Shown: positions 10,384 to 19,311 of the stretch, one piece after another
Numbering within the stretch: position 1 is the first letter of the stretch
How the letters are laid out: each line of letters opens with the position of its first letter
Source: Heyndrickxia sporothermodurans
GTDB lineage: Bacteria; Bacillota; Bacilli; Bacillales; Bacillaceae_C
DNA length: 64,000 nt
Direction: 5' to 3'
Assembly: GCA_018333075.1 (NCBI GenBank)
Contig: BORH01000001.1
Span: 248,001-312,000, forward strand
Notes under the pieces: model-generated
The model's database searches: none
What the model saw: the letters and a program-made list of their open reading frames with translations, nothing else
Told to the model about the DNA's origin: nothing
Position numbers and translations under genes: made by a program

Positions 10384-12051
10384 ATGAAATTTGTTAAAAA
10401 TGATCAAACAGCTGTTTTTGCCCTTGGCGGTTTAGGGGAAATTGGAAAAAACACCTATGCAGTGCAATTTCAAGATGAAATTATTTTAATTGATGCTGGA
10501 ATCAAGTTTCCTGAAGACGAATTGTTAGGAATTGATTATGTTATTCCTGACTACACTTATTTAGTAAAAAATGAGGACAAAATTAAAGGCCTATTTATCA
10601 CACATGGCCACGAGGACCATATCGGTGGTATCCCATATTTATTAAGGCAAATTAATATTCCTATTTATGGTGGGAAATTAGCTCTTGGATTAATCAAAAA
10701 CAAATTAGAGGAACATGGTCTTTTAAGACAAACAACATTACATGAAATCCATGAAGATGATCTAATAAAATTTAGAAAAACGTCAGTTACTTTTTTCCGT
10801 ACTACACATAGTATTCCTGATTCTTATGGAATTGTAGTAAAAACTCCTCAAGGAAATATTGTTCATACAGGAGATTTTAAATTTGATTTTACCCCAGTCG
10901 GGGAACCGGCTAATTTAACCAAAATGGCTGAAATCGGCAAAGAAGGTGTTCTTTGTTTATTATCAGACAGTACAAATAGTGAAGTACCTCATTTCACTAT
11001 GTCTGAACGCCGTGTAGGAGAAAGCATTCAGGATGTATTCAGAAAAGTTGATGGCCGGGTTATATTCGCGACCTTTGCTTCAAACATCCACCGTTTACAG
11101 CAAGTGGCAGAAGCTGCTGTATTAAATGGAAGAAAGATTGCCGTTTTCGGCCGCAGTATGGAAGCAGCAATTAACATCGGACATGATCTTGGCTATATCC
11201 AGTGCCCAAAAGATACATTTATTGATGCACAACAAATTAATCGATTACCTGCAAATAAAGTGACCATTTTATGTACTGGAACCCAAGGGGAACCAATGGC
11301 AGCACTATCACGGATTGCAAATGGTACACATAGGCAAATTCAAATTCAACCAGGAGATACTGTTGTCTTCTCATCTTCACCAATTCCTGGAAATACAATC
11401 AGTGTAAATCGTTCAATTAATTTGCTGTGTCGTGCAGGAGCAGATGTCATTCACGGTCCACTTAATGATATCCATACTTCTGGTCATGGTGGACAACAAG
11501 AACAAAAATTAATGCTTAGATTAATTAAGCCAAAGTTTTTCGTTCCTATTCATGGTGAATATCGCATGCAAAAAATGCATGCACAACAAGCGATTGATTG
11601 TGGAATTCCTGAAGAAAATTGCTTTATTATGGATAACGGTGAAGTCCTAGCACTTAGCAGTGAAACGGCTCAAGTCGCTGGAAAAATTCCATCAGGATCT
11701 GTTTATATAGATGGAAATGGAATTGGAGATATTGGAAATATTGTCCTCAGAGATAGACGTATTCTTTCAGAAGAAGGACTAGTTGTTGTAGTCGTTTCTA
11801 TTAACATGAACGACTTTAAGATTGCCTCTGGACCAGACATTATTTCTAGAGGATTTGTTTATATGCGTGAATCTGGTGATTTAATTAATGAGGCACAAAA
11901 CCTTATTTCTAAGCATTTAAACAAAGTAATGGAAAGAAAAACAACACAATGGACAGAAATAAAAAATGAAATTACTGATACATTAGCACCATTCCTTTAT
12001 GAAAAAACAAAACGTCGTCCGATGATTATGCCAATCATTATGGAAGTGTAA
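10384..12051 (+). CDS. rnjA: Ribonuclease J1
   Basis: Metallo-beta-lactamase/beta-CASP ribonuclease with endo- and 5'-3' exonuclease activity, central to mRNA decay in Bacillus. 555 residues, normal length. Zinc motif HGHEDHIGG (about residues 74-82), HTGDFKFD, the beta-CASP motifs including [11 protein letters not shown], and [21 protein letters not shown]-terminal domain complete. Cotranscribed with rpoY; terminated by a strong hairpin. Confidence 0.97.
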   Translation: MKFVKNDQTAVFALGGLGEIGKNTYAVQFQDEIILIDAGIKFPEDELLGIDYVIPDYTYLVKNEDKIKGLFITHGHEDHIGGIPYLLRQINIPIYGGKLALGLIKNKLEEHGLLRQTTLHEIHEDDLIKFRKTSVTFFRTTHSIPDSYGIVVKTPQGNIVHTGDFKFDFTPVGEPANLTKMAEIGKEGVLCLLSDSTNSEVPHFTMSERRVGESIQDVFRKVDGRVIFATFASNIHRLQQVAEAAVLNGRKIAVFGRSMEAAINIGHDLGYIQCPKDTFIDAQQINRLPANKVTILCTGTQGEPMAALSRIANGTHRQIQIQPGDTVVFSSSPIPGNTISVNRSINLLCRAGADVIHGPLNDIHTSGHGGQQEQKLMLRLIKPKFFVPIHGEYRMQKMHAQQAIDCGIPEENCFIMDNGEVLALSSETAQVAGKIPSGSVYIDGNGIGDIGNIVLRDRRILSEEGLVVVVVSINMNDFKIASGPDIISRGFVYMRESGDLINEAQNLISKHLNKVMERKTTQWTEIKNEITDTLAPFLYEKTKRRPMIMPIIMEV

Positions 12052-12054
12052 ATG

Positions 12055-12085
12055 TAAAAAGGCTGACCTAGAGTCAGCCTTTTTC
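12055..12085 (+). terminator. Terminator of rpoY-rnjA
   Basis: AAAAAGGCTGAC / GTCAGCCTTTTT stem with CTAGA loop and T run; also has an A run upstream, so it may serve the convergent ktrC. Confidence 0.9.
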
Positions 12086-12101
12086 TTGTCTTACATTATT
12101 T

Positions 12102-12764
12102 TTAATGAGAAAGCTTTTTCTCAAATCGTTGTATATCTGAGTCTGCACCGATAACAATTAAGATATCGTTTGGCTCTATTACATCATAAGCTTGTGGAGA
12201 AATGACCATCTCACTTCCCCTTTTAATAGCTACTATATTTAATCCGTATTTAGCACGGATGTTTAAGTCGACAATTGAGTTACCAATTAATGTTTCATTA
12301 GCTGCAACTTCAACAATACTATATTCATCGGATAGTTCAATATAATCCAACACATTATTGGAAACAATGTGATGAGCAATTCTTCTTCCCATATCTCTCT
12401 CTGGATGTACGACATGGTCAGCACCAATTTTATGCAATACTTTAGCATGATAGTCGTTTTGAGCTTTAACGGTCACTTTTTTCACACCAATTTCTTTAAG
12501 CATTAATGTCGTTAAAATACTCGCTTGAATATCAGCACCAATAGCAACAATTACATGATCAAAATTTCTAATTCCTAGATTTTTAAGTACGGTTTCATCT
12601 GTCGTATCCGCAATAACCGCATGGGTTGCAATGGAGGCAAACTCATTTACTCGATCTTCATCTTGATCAATTGCCATTACTTCCATCCCTTGATCGGATA
12701 ACTCTTTACAGATACTCCCACCAAAACGACCTAAACCAATTACAACAAATTCTTTTTTCACCAT
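12102..12764 (-). CDS. ktrC: Potassium uptake regulatory subunit KtrC (RCK protein)
   Basis: Cytosolic gating ring subunit of Ktr-type potassium channels, binding ATP/ADP at the RCK_N Rossmann domain (GLGRFGGSICKEL, residues ~9-21) and in Bacillus also c-di-AMP at the RCK_C domain (~135-220). 220 residues, family length. No membrane partner KtrB/KtrD is present nearby, as in B. subtilis where ktrC (ykqB) is stand-alone. Position next to rnjA is conserved. Confidence 0.9.
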   Translation of the reverse strand: MVKKEFVVIGLGRFGGSICKELSDQGMEVMAIDQDEDRVNEFASIATHAVIADTTDETVLKNLGIRNFDHVIVAIGADIQASILTTLMLKEIGVKKVTVKAQNDYHAKVLHKIGADHVVHPERDMGRRIAHHIVSNNVLDYIELSDEYSIVEVAANETLIGNSIVDLNIRAKYGLNIVAIKRGSEMVISPQAYDVIEPNDILIVIGADSDIQRFEKKLSH

Positions 12765-12907
12765 AACTCCCCCAACTTAAAGAAGACTGATATCTCTCAT
12801 TCTAGCATAGAAGCATAAATGAGCAAGCTTTAAATGATATCAAACAGGAAAAGGATTGTTTTCGATATTTTATCCGTTATACCAATTGGCCACTCATAGC
12901 CAAACTT

Positions 12908-13930
12908 TTATTTTTTCCCTTTTACATAGTCTGCATTAAATAGGAAAAGTCTCATTAATAAGATTAAGGAAGGGATTAGCAAAACTACCCCCGCGATGAA
13001 AGCGATAACAAGCGCCGAACCCATTGCTGAATTTGTTACACTCGTATGAATGGTTATAAATGGATATAGTATATATGGCAAATGGGATGCTCCATAGCCA
13101 AAAAATGCAAAGAAAAATTGCAGCATGACGGAAATAAAGGCAAAACCAAAGTGCTTTCTTTTGAATAACAAATAAGTAGCAATTAAGAAAAATATGAATG
13201 ACAACAAAAACATCCACCATAAATCCAATGCATGATTAAAATGAGTTGAATTGTGAAGATTTAATGATATAAATACTAAAAGACTAGCTAAAATAGTTGG
13301 GGGACTCCAAAATAAGGCGAACTTTCTCAATATCTCTCTTGCTTCAATATCAGCTGCTCTATTTGCATAATAAGTTAAAAACGCAGCACTTATAAAGAGC
13401 ACAGAAACGATAGAAAGAAAAACAACACTCCAGGAATAAAAACTAGTAAATAACTCCTTCGCTAAAAATATTACATTTTTTCCTTTTTCCTTTAAAAATC
13501 CACCTTCAGAAATCGTAAGAGCAGTTGATAATGCTGCGGGAATTAATAAGCCAGTAGCACCATACAGAAACAAATACACTCCATTGTCTTTTGATCCATA
13601 ATTTCCAAAAGCATAAAAAGATCCTCTAATTGCTAATAGTATCAAGGCAATGCTTCCTGGAATGAGTAAAGCATTCCCAAAATAATAAGCTGTGTCCGGA
13701 AAAAAACCTACTATCCCAACGAAGAAAAATACGAAAAACACATTGGTAACTTCCCAAACTGGTGATAAATATCGACTAATCACCCCATTAATGATATGGT
13801 CTCTTTTTGAAATCTTTGCGTAGAAAGCAAAATACCCTGCTCCGAAATCAATAGAAGCAACGATTAAATATCCATAAAGGAATAACCAAAGCACAGTAAT
13901 TCCGATGATTTCTAAGTTCATAAACAACAT
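12908..13930 (-). CDS. cydB: Cytochrome bd-type quinol oxidase subunit II (YthB/CydB-like)
   Basis: Second subunit of a quinol-oxygen oxidoreductase in the cytoplasmic membrane. 340 residues, about eight hydrophobic segments, with the CydB-type IVASIDFGAGYF near residue 25. Twenty-one bases downstream of the partner gene, so cotranscribed. Length and sequence resemble the short-Q-loop bd oxidases of Geobacillus and B. subtilis YthB more than classical CydB. The cydCD exporter genes that often follow are absent here. Confidence 0.88.
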   Translation of the reverse strand: MLFMNLEIIGITVLWLFLYGYLIVASIDFGAGYFAFYAKISKRDHIINGVISRYLSPVWEVTNVFFVFFFVGIVGFFPDTAYYFGNALLIPGSIALILLAIRGSFYAFGNYGSKDNGVYLFLYGATGLLIPAALSTALTISEGGFLKEKGKNVIFLAKELFTSFYSWSVVFLSIVSVLFISAAFLTYYANRAADIEAREILRKFALFWSPPTILASLLVFISLNLHNSTHFNHALDLWWMFLLSFIFFLIATYLLFKRKHFGFAFISVMLQFFFAFFGYGASHLPYILYPFITIHTSVTNSAMGSALVIAFIAGVVLLIPSLILLMRLFLFNADYVKGKK

Positions 13931-13951
13931 TCCTCTCTATGAAAGAAAATG

Positions 13952-15280
13952 TTAAATAGAAAAACGATCATTTAACTCTTCCTCAGCTGGATTATTTTTA
14001 AACATTTTAATAAGGACTATTGTACAGATAATCCCTAGTACAAGGTAAAGGGCTGCAAATAATACAAACGCCATCCCAACACCATTACCTGTCGTTGCTG
14101 CTTCCGCAACCTTCATATAACCTCTTAATATCCATGGCTGCCTACCTAATTCTGCATACATCCAGCCTAATTCTATAGCTAAGATACCTAAAGGTCCTCC
14201 AGCTACTATTGCCCATAATAAAGGCTTGTTCCACTCAGACCACTTTTTAATCTGTCGAACAAATAGAAAAACTAGTGGAATAAATACTAAGTAAAATCCA
14301 ATTACGACCATTAAATCAAACATGTAATGAACAACTAAAGGTGGAAGCTCATCTTTTGGAAAGTCGTCTAGACCAATAACTTTTGTATCAAAAGATCCTC
14401 CAGCTAAAAAGCTTAGAAACTTTGGAATATGGATGGCATTTTTCACTTCATTATTTTCATCCAATGTACCAAACAGAATAAGATCAGCCCCTCTGCTTGT
14501 CTCAAAATGCCACTCTGCAGCTGCAAGCTTTTCTGGCTGATGCTTTGCCAAAAATTTTGCAGATACATCCCCTGCTAATGCAGTTCCGACAGCAAAAATA
14601 AATGTTGCTACCATCGTTAGTGTCAGTGCCTTTTGATAGTATACGCTTCTTTTTCCTCTTAAATATAAAAAAGCAGTTATTGCAGCTAGTAATATAGCTG
14701 AAGCTGTATATGCAGATGTTACGACATGAAAAACTTTAGATGGTGTTGCAGGATTGAACATCGCAGCAATTGGATCAATATTTATTGTTTTCCCACCTTG
14801 TAAAGTAAAACCTTGGGGTGTATTCATAAATGAATTTACCATCGTTATAAACATGGCTGATGCAGAGGAACCGATCATAATTGGGATAGTTAATATCCAA
14901 TGCAAATATTGATTCTTAAATCGATCCCATGTATATAAGTAAATTCCTAGAAAAATGGCCTCAAAGAAAAAGGCGAACGTCTCCATAAATAATGGAAGAG
15001 CAATCACTTGACCAGCAACTTTCATAAAACTTGGCCAAAGCAAGGATAATTGTAAGCCTATGATAGTACCAGTAACTACACCAACTGCCACTGTAATTGT
15101 AAAGCCTCTTGCCCATCTTCTTGCTAGTAGAAGATAATGTGGATCTTTCTTTTTAATACCTAGAAATTCCGCAATCGAAATCATAATAGGTATACCTACA
15201 CCAATGGTTGCAAAAATAATATGAAAGGCAAGAGTCATGCCTGTCAGCATTCTACTTAAACTCACACTATCTAATTCCAC
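13952..15280 (-). CDS. cydA: Cytochrome bd-type quinol oxidase subunit I (YthA-like, short Q-loop)
   Basis: Haem-bearing catalytic subunit. 442 residues with about nine membrane segments; N-terminal haem ligand His in AFHIIFATIGVG (about residue 19), a second His in KVFHVVTSAY, and the conserved GWMYAELGRQPW motif. The N-terminal region and short length place it with YthA/cyanide-insensitive-type oxidases instead of canonical CydA. Start is GTG, supported by ATGAGGAGG eight bases upstream. A Rex-like dyad lies ~185 bases upstream, suggesting induction when NADH is high/oxygen low. Confidence 0.88.
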   Translation of the reverse strand: MELDSVSLSRMLTGMTLAFHIIFATIGVGIPIMISIAEFLGIKKKDPHYLLLARRWARGFTITVAVGVVTGTIIGLQLSLLWPSFMKVAGQVIALPLFMETFAFFFEAIFLGIYLYTWDRFKNQYLHWILTIPIMIGSSASAMFITMVNSFMNTPQGFTLQGGKTINIDPIAAMFNPATPSKVFHVVTSAYTASAILLAAITAFLYLRGKRSVYYQKALTLTMVATFIFAVGTALAGDVSAKFLAKHQPEKLAAAEWHFETSRGADLILFGTLDENNEVKNAIHIPKFLSFLAGGSFDTKVIGLDDFPKDELPPLVVHYMFDLMVVIGFYLVFIPLVFLFVRQIKKWSEWNKPLLWAIVAGGPLGILAIELGWMYAELGRQPWILRGYMKVAEAATTGNGVGMAFVLFAALYLVLGIICTIVLIKMFKNNPAEEELNDRFSI

Positions 15281-15464
15281 GCAAAAAACCTCCTCATATC
15301 ACCTACTATATTAGAAAAAACAACAATCTATTACGCTTTGTTACTCTTCCATTCATTTATCCATGTTTATGACTTTCGAAAATTGTACGTTTGCTTTATC
15401 TTTTCTCTTATTACTATTATTGTAAACCTTAATATAAACATGCGGATAAATTATCTTGTAGTTT

Positions 15465-15482
15465 ACGTGATTTTTTTCACAA
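15465..15482 (-). promoter_or_regulatory. Rex-like operator upstream of cydAB
   Basis: Minus-strand TTGTGAAAAAAATCACGT matches the Rex consensus TTGTGAANNNNTTCACAA in all of the first half and 4 of 7 bases of the second. Rex is the NADH/NAD+-sensing repressor of cyd genes in Bacillus. Confidence 0.5.
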
Positions 15483-15521
15483 AATCTCATTCCTGCTCAG
15501 TCTTTTACTAAAAATATAGAA

Positions 15522-15571
15522 AAGTAGGAGATAATAGGGCTGCTCACTCCCCTATTATCTCCTACTTTTTA
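15522..15571. terminator. Long bidirectional terminator at liaR end
   Basis: An 18-bp perfect stem (AAGTAGGAGATAATAGGG and its complement, 10-base loop) with T runs on both sides. The liaR stop codon lies inside the stem. Confidence 0.88.
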
Positions 15572-16200
15572 GTTATTAACTGATGTTGAAAGGCATAGAT
15601 GACTGCCTGTGTACGGTCTTGTACTTCTAATTTACTTAATATATTGCTTACGTGGGTTTTTACTGTTTTTAATGCGATAAATAATTCATCAGCTATTTCC
15701 TGATTTGTCATTCCTTCGGCCATGAGCAAGAGAATTTCAAGCTCACGATTGGTTAAATCATCGTGTAAAGGACGTTTATTTCCTTGTTTCATTCGCATCA
15801 TCATTTTCCCAGTAACCTCAGGCTCCAGAACAGATTGACCCTCATATGTTGAACGGACCGCATCTGCTATATCACTTGCCTTAGATGTCTTCAGCATATA
15901 ACTTGCTGCTCCAGCTTCTAGTGCAGGATATACTTTTTCATCATCGATAAAGCTAGTAACAATAATAATTTTTGCTTCGGGCCATTGTTTTATAATTTCT
16001 CTTGTTGCTTGAATACCGTCCATTCCATTCATCACTAGATCCATCAAAATAATGTCTGGTTTTAATTGTAAGGCAAGTTCAACCCCTTCCTGTCCACTAG
16101 CTGCCTCTCCAACAATTTCAATATCTGGTTGAATAGATAAAAAAGCTGAAACACCAATACGAACCATTTCATGGTCGTCTACTAATAATACTTTTATCAT
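15562..16200 (-). CDS. liaR: Response regulator LiaR
   Basis: NarL/LuxR-type response regulator of the LiaSR (VraSR) cell-envelope stress system. 212 residues. Receiver domain with D8, D9 and phosphoacceptor D54 (ILMDLVMNG), switch Thr in IVTSF, K in MLKTSKAS; C-terminal LuxR helix-turn-helix ([22 protein letters not shown], ~150-212). Its ATG overlaps the liaS stop by four bases (ATGA), showing translational coupling. Its likely target is the operator upstream of liaI at 19224-19241. Confidence 0.93.
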   Translation of the reverse strand: MIKVLLVDDHEMVRIGVSAFLSIQPDIEIVGEAASGQEGVELALQLKPDIILMDLVMNGMDGIQATREIIKQWPEAKIIIVTSFIDDEKVYPALEAGAASYMLKTSKASDIADAVRSTYEGQSVLEPEVTGKMMMRMKQGNKRPLHDDLTNRELEILLLMAEGMTNQEIADELFIALKTVKTHVSNILSKLEVQDRTQAVIYAFQHQLITKK

Positions 16201-17243
16201 TCTAACTCATCCTTTTGTTGTATAATTGGAATCCTCACTTCAATACTTGTTCCTTTGGTAGGAAAACTAATCATTTTAATCGTTCCGCCTATTTCAGCAG
16301 TTCGTTCACGAATGTTTTGTAAACCGTACGACCCTGCTTTCTCCTTTCCCATTTCAAAGCCGATACCATCATCAATAATCTTCAAAAGTACAAATTGTTC
16401 AAGTTTTATTAATAAAAGCTCTAATGTAGTTGCCTTAGCATGTCGAAGGGTATTCGAGATGGATTCTTGCATAATTCGAAAAATATGATCTTCCACACCC
16501 TTATCAAGTTTTACATCCTCAATTTTCCATGTAACCTTCAATGGAAGCTTCGCTGTTAATTCATGTAATAACTCTTCGGCACCTTTCTTTAAACTTTTCC
16601 CTTCTAATTGAATAGGTCTTAAGTGAAGAAGTAGTGCTCTCATTTCCGATTGGGATTCATTAATAATTTCTTCAACTAATTTCATCTGTTTGTTAGTAAT
16701 CGTTTGATCTGGATTAGGATTTTGATTAATAGCTGATAATAGCATCGTAGCCGCAAAAAGCTGTTGACTAACAGAGTCATGAAGTTCTCTCGCCAAACGA
16801 TTCCGCTCCTGTGATACGATTTCTTGTTTCATGCTTTCATTCCAATCAGCCCGTTCATTAGCAAGCTTCTGAGAGACTTTAACTTGTTCATCGAATCGAT
16901 TTTGGATTCTTTGAAATCGATCATATATAACTGAAACCTCTGTAAGCTTCTCAACTGGAATCTTTGTAATATTAAATTCACCCTTCTCTAGCTCAATTAA
17001 ATGACTGTCCACCTCATCTAACTTTTTCTTCATTGTATATCCAGTAACTAGTCCACAAACAGCTCCAATAATAAGACTAGTTAAAACAATAAAAACACTG
17101 ACAGGAAGTAAGAAAATCTGTTTAAAAAATAAAGCTTTATACCAATCAATATTAACTGCGTGAATATAGATAGCTGAAATAAATATAGCAGTTAAGAGTG
17201 AAAAAAAACTGAAATAAAATAAATATGACCGTTGTATACTCAT
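16197..17243 (-). CDS. liaS: Sensor histidine kinase LiaS
   Basis: Membrane sensor of lipid II-cycle and envelope damage. 348 residues: two N-terminal membrane helices (~8-28, ~42-68) with a very short extracellular loop (intramembrane-sensing kinase), HAMP-like linker, HisKA_3 dimerisation domain with phosphoacceptor H155 in [12 protein letters not shown], and an HATPase domain with N-box ([12 protein letters not shown]), DDGIGFEMG and [12 protein letters not shown]. Overlaps liaF by four bases and liaR by four. Confidence 0.93.
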   Translation of the reverse strand: MSIQRSYLFYFSFFSLLTAIFISAIYIHAVNIDWYKALFFKQIFLLPVSVFIVLTSLIIGAVCGLVTGYTMKKKLDEVDSHLIELEKGEFNITKIPVEKLTEVSVIYDRFQRIQNRFDEQVKVSQKLANERADWNESMKQEIVSQERNRLARELHDSVSQQLFAATMLLSAINQNPNPDQTITNKQMKLVEEIINESQSEMRALLLHLRPIQLEGKSLKKGAEELLHELTAKLPLKVTWKIEDVKLDKGVEDHIFRIMQESISNTLRHAKATTLELLLIKLEQFVLLKIIDDGIGFEMGKEKAGSYGLQNIRERTAEIGGTIKMISFPTKGTSIEVRIPIIQQKDELE

Positions 17244-17959
17244 ATATGTTTCACCTCAAGATCACCAAATGGTAAAGAGGTTATTATTTTTATTTTTCTT
17301 GAAGATTCCTCATAGTTTTCAGAAAAATATATGGTATTTTGATTAAACACATTTTCTTCAAGTCCATAAATCGATACATTTCCGGTAATAGAGGAGTGAT
17401 TAACTGAAATTGCTATGTCATAAGGAACCAATAATTGAATGCTTCCTGCAACCCCTCGAATTACGACTGTTGATTCCCCTAATGGAAGCATTGTCATACT
17501 TAAGTCAATAACTGTTCTACCCAGGCCGCATTGTATATTTATGTCATCCCACTCATAAATATTTCTTTCAATACGTTGATTACCAAAAAATTTATTTTTA
17601 ATATATGGTTGTTTTCGATTCATTTTTGATTGTTCTGTTGGTTCAATCGTTTCTACCTTTATGATCTTTGGCTCTTTCTTTTTCTTGCGATAACGAAATA
17701 ACAAGTAAATAAGTACAGAAAACAAAACTAATTTAAAAAATACGGTCGATATAATAGTGATTAAAGCAATAGAAATACCAATAATCATAAAAATAATACC
17801 AGAGGATTTCGAGCTTTTTTTCTTACCGAAGTAAATAAGAACAGCTGAGATACCAAGAGATATTAATGAATCAGTATTAAAAGAGATTTCAAATAATATT
17901 CCGACAACGGCAACTAAGATTAACCACGAGAGAGTATTTTGATCAGATATTTTTCTCAT
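17240..17959 (-). CDS. liaF: Lia system inhibitor LiaF
   Basis: Membrane protein that keeps LiaS in phosphatase mode without stress. N-terminal hydrophobic region with about four membrane segments in ~100 residues, then a basic linker (RYRKKKKEP) and a C-terminal beta-rich domain (LGESTVVIRGVAGSIQLLVPYDIAISV) typical of the DUF2154/LiaF family. I start at ATG 17959, directly after AGAAGGAGGCAAC; an upstream in-frame ATG has no ribosome site. Operon order liaF-S-R with four-base overlaps. Confidence 0.9.
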   Translation of the reverse strand: MRKISDQNTLSWLILVAVVGILFEISFNTDSLISLGISAVLIYFGKKKSSKSSGIIFMIIGISIALITIISTVFFKLVLFSVLIYLLFRYRKKKKEPKIIKVETIEPTEQSKMNRKQPYIKNKFFGNQRIERNIYEWDDINIQCGLGRTVIDLSMTMLPLGESTVVIRGVAGSIQLLVPYDIAISVNHSSITGNVSIYGLEENVFNQNTIYFSENYEESSRKIKIITSLPFGDLEVKHI

Positions 17960-18015
17960 GTTGCCTCCTTCTGTCATAAATGACTTCAAAATTTAAATTA
18001 TAATAACATACGACG

Positions 18016-18045
18016 AGATCCCCAAGAATTGCAACTTGAGGATCT
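18016..18045 (-). other. Hairpin between liaH and liaF
   Basis: Near-perfect 11-bp stem (AGATCCCCAAG / CTTGAGGATCT, one mismatch) without a U tract. In B. subtilis a weak terminator downstream of liaH limits read-through into the regulatory genes; this hairpin is in that position. Confidence 0.45.
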
Positions 18046-18097
18046 AGCCTACTACTATCAATTACTTTACGATTTATATATTACCATGGATTACCTA

Positions 18098-18739
18098 TTA
18101 TTTAATAGAAGTTTCTTCATTTTTTAAACCTTTTTCAAGCTCGTGAATACGAGAATCAAACATGCTCATATCGTATCCCGAATTTATTTTTGCTTCAAGA
18201 TGATCCATATACCTTTCAGTTTCTTCAAATCGAACATTTGCCTTTCCGACAATCGAATCATCTAACACACGATTCATTTTTTTCGTTACCTTGATAACAT
18301 TTTCTCGACCCATTAATTCCAGTCGTTTAATATGCATATCCTTTAACTTCATTTTCATTTCTCGATGTTTTTTCTCTAATACCTCTAATTGATTTGATGC
18401 TTCTGTAAAAGCCTCTCTCAAGCCCAATGCTTGTGTCTTATACATAGCTTCCTCGTCAATAGCTATTTGATGCAAATCATGTTCATTTGCCTGTAAGGCT
18501 ATTTCAGCTTGCTTACATCTTTTTTCAGCCATGAATTCTGTTTTCTTCAGCTCTCTGGCGAATTCCTCTTTAAGAAAATATTGTCTTTCAATTAGCTTTT
18601 CAACTTTTTTTGCCTCATTTTCACTTTCTCGTAAGTATTGGTTTAATAATGAAATTGGATTTTTCTTTTCTTTATTATCAAGTGCATCATTTAAATCGGC
18701 CATTACTGTATTCTTAATTCGATCGAATAAATTTGACAT
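18098..18739 (-). CDS. liaH: PspA/IM30-family membrane-stress protein LiaH
   Basis: Phage-shock-type protein that oligomerises and is recruited to the membrane by LiaI under stress. 213 residues, almost wholly alpha-helical and charged; N-terminal amphipathic helix (MSNLFDRIKNTVMADLNDALD) followed by long coiled coil (~30-200). LiaI lies 17 bases upstream, the usual liaIH pair. Confidence 0.9.
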   Translation of the reverse strand: MSNLFDRIKNTVMADLNDALDNKEKKNPISLLNQYLRESENEAKKVEKLIERQYFLKEEFARELKKTEFMAEKRCKQAEIALQANEHDLHQIAIDEEAMYKTQALGLREAFTEASNQLEVLEKKHREMKMKLKDMHIKRLELMGRENVIKVTKKMNRVLDDSIVGKANVRFEETERYMDHLEAKINSGYDMSMFDSRIHELEKGLKNEETSIK

Positions 18740-18756
18740 AACTCAATCTCCTTTTC

Positions 18757-19104
18757 TTAATAATTTTTCTTTAATTCATTCCATTGCTGCTCGAAGCTTT
18801 CGAATGGATCCTCAGATTTTACTTCAGCTACTTCTTCCTTTTTAAAATGTTTATAACCAACATAAAGGATACAAATAGCTAAAATTCCTGCTAATGCAGG
18901 TAGGCTTGCTAAGACTGCAAATAAGCTACATACCCCTACCATCGCCCAAAATATTTTCCCCCATAAAGAAGGAGTTTTTAAAAACTGCTTTACCGAAAAA
19001 TACACTAGTGTTAAACTAATTGCCATTCCAATAATATGTCCTATGCTTCCTAAAGCAATCATTATTAGAATAACGGCCAAACCGAACATCAAAACCTTTT
19101 TCAT
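18757..19104 (-). CDS. liaI: LiaI-like membrane anchor of LiaH
   Basis: Small membrane protein, 115 residues, with three to four hydrophobic segments in residues 3-88 and a charged cytoplasmic tail (HFKKEEVAEVKSEDPFESFEQQW). Known LiaI recruits LiaH to the membrane. Assignment rests on position (first gene before liaH), size and topology, since LiaI is poorly conserved. Strong AAGGAGGTC ribosome site. Confidence 0.75.
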   Translation of the reverse strand: MKKVLMFGLAVILIMIALGSIGHIIGMAISLTLVYFSVKQFLKTPSLWGKIFWAMVGVCSLFAVLASLPALAGILAICILYVGYKHFKKEEVAEVKSEDPFESFEQQWNELKKNY

Positions 19105-19223
19105 TCCATCTGACCTCCTTTCAACGTGTCTAGCTAAAGAAGAGGTCTTCCCTTCCGATTAGCTATATGTATATCATAAAAAAATTCCTTGGAATCGATA
19201 ACAATCCCAAGCTTTATTTTTTT

Positions 19224-19241
19224 ATCAGACCTGAGTCTTAG
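19224..19241. promoter_or_regulatory. LiaR-like operator upstream of liaI
   Basis: ATCAGACCTGAGTCTTAG: AGAC-N4-GTCT perfect core in a 7-4-7 dyad (5 of 7 symmetric pairs), the same spacing as the LiaR box of the B. subtilis liaI promoter. It lies ~120 bases upstream of liaI; a possible -10 TATGAT is at about 19169-19174. Confidence 0.55.
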
Positions 19242-19283
19242 TTTTATCCCTACCCTAAAGGGCCTAAGTTTCGAGAATTTCCA

Positions 19284-19309
19284 ATAAAAAAAGAGATGAC
19301 AATGTCATC
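19284..19309 (-). terminator. Terminator of the ABC exporter operon
   Basis: GATGAC / GTCATC stem, short loop, followed on minus by TCTTTTTTTATT; starts next to the stop of the 605-aa half. Confidence 0.8.
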
Positions 19310-19311
19310 CC

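Noticed and set aside
12936-13220. 94-aa frame within cydB, same strand
   Set aside because: Out-of-frame shadow of a hydrophobic membrane gene; cydB frame is continuous and conserved.
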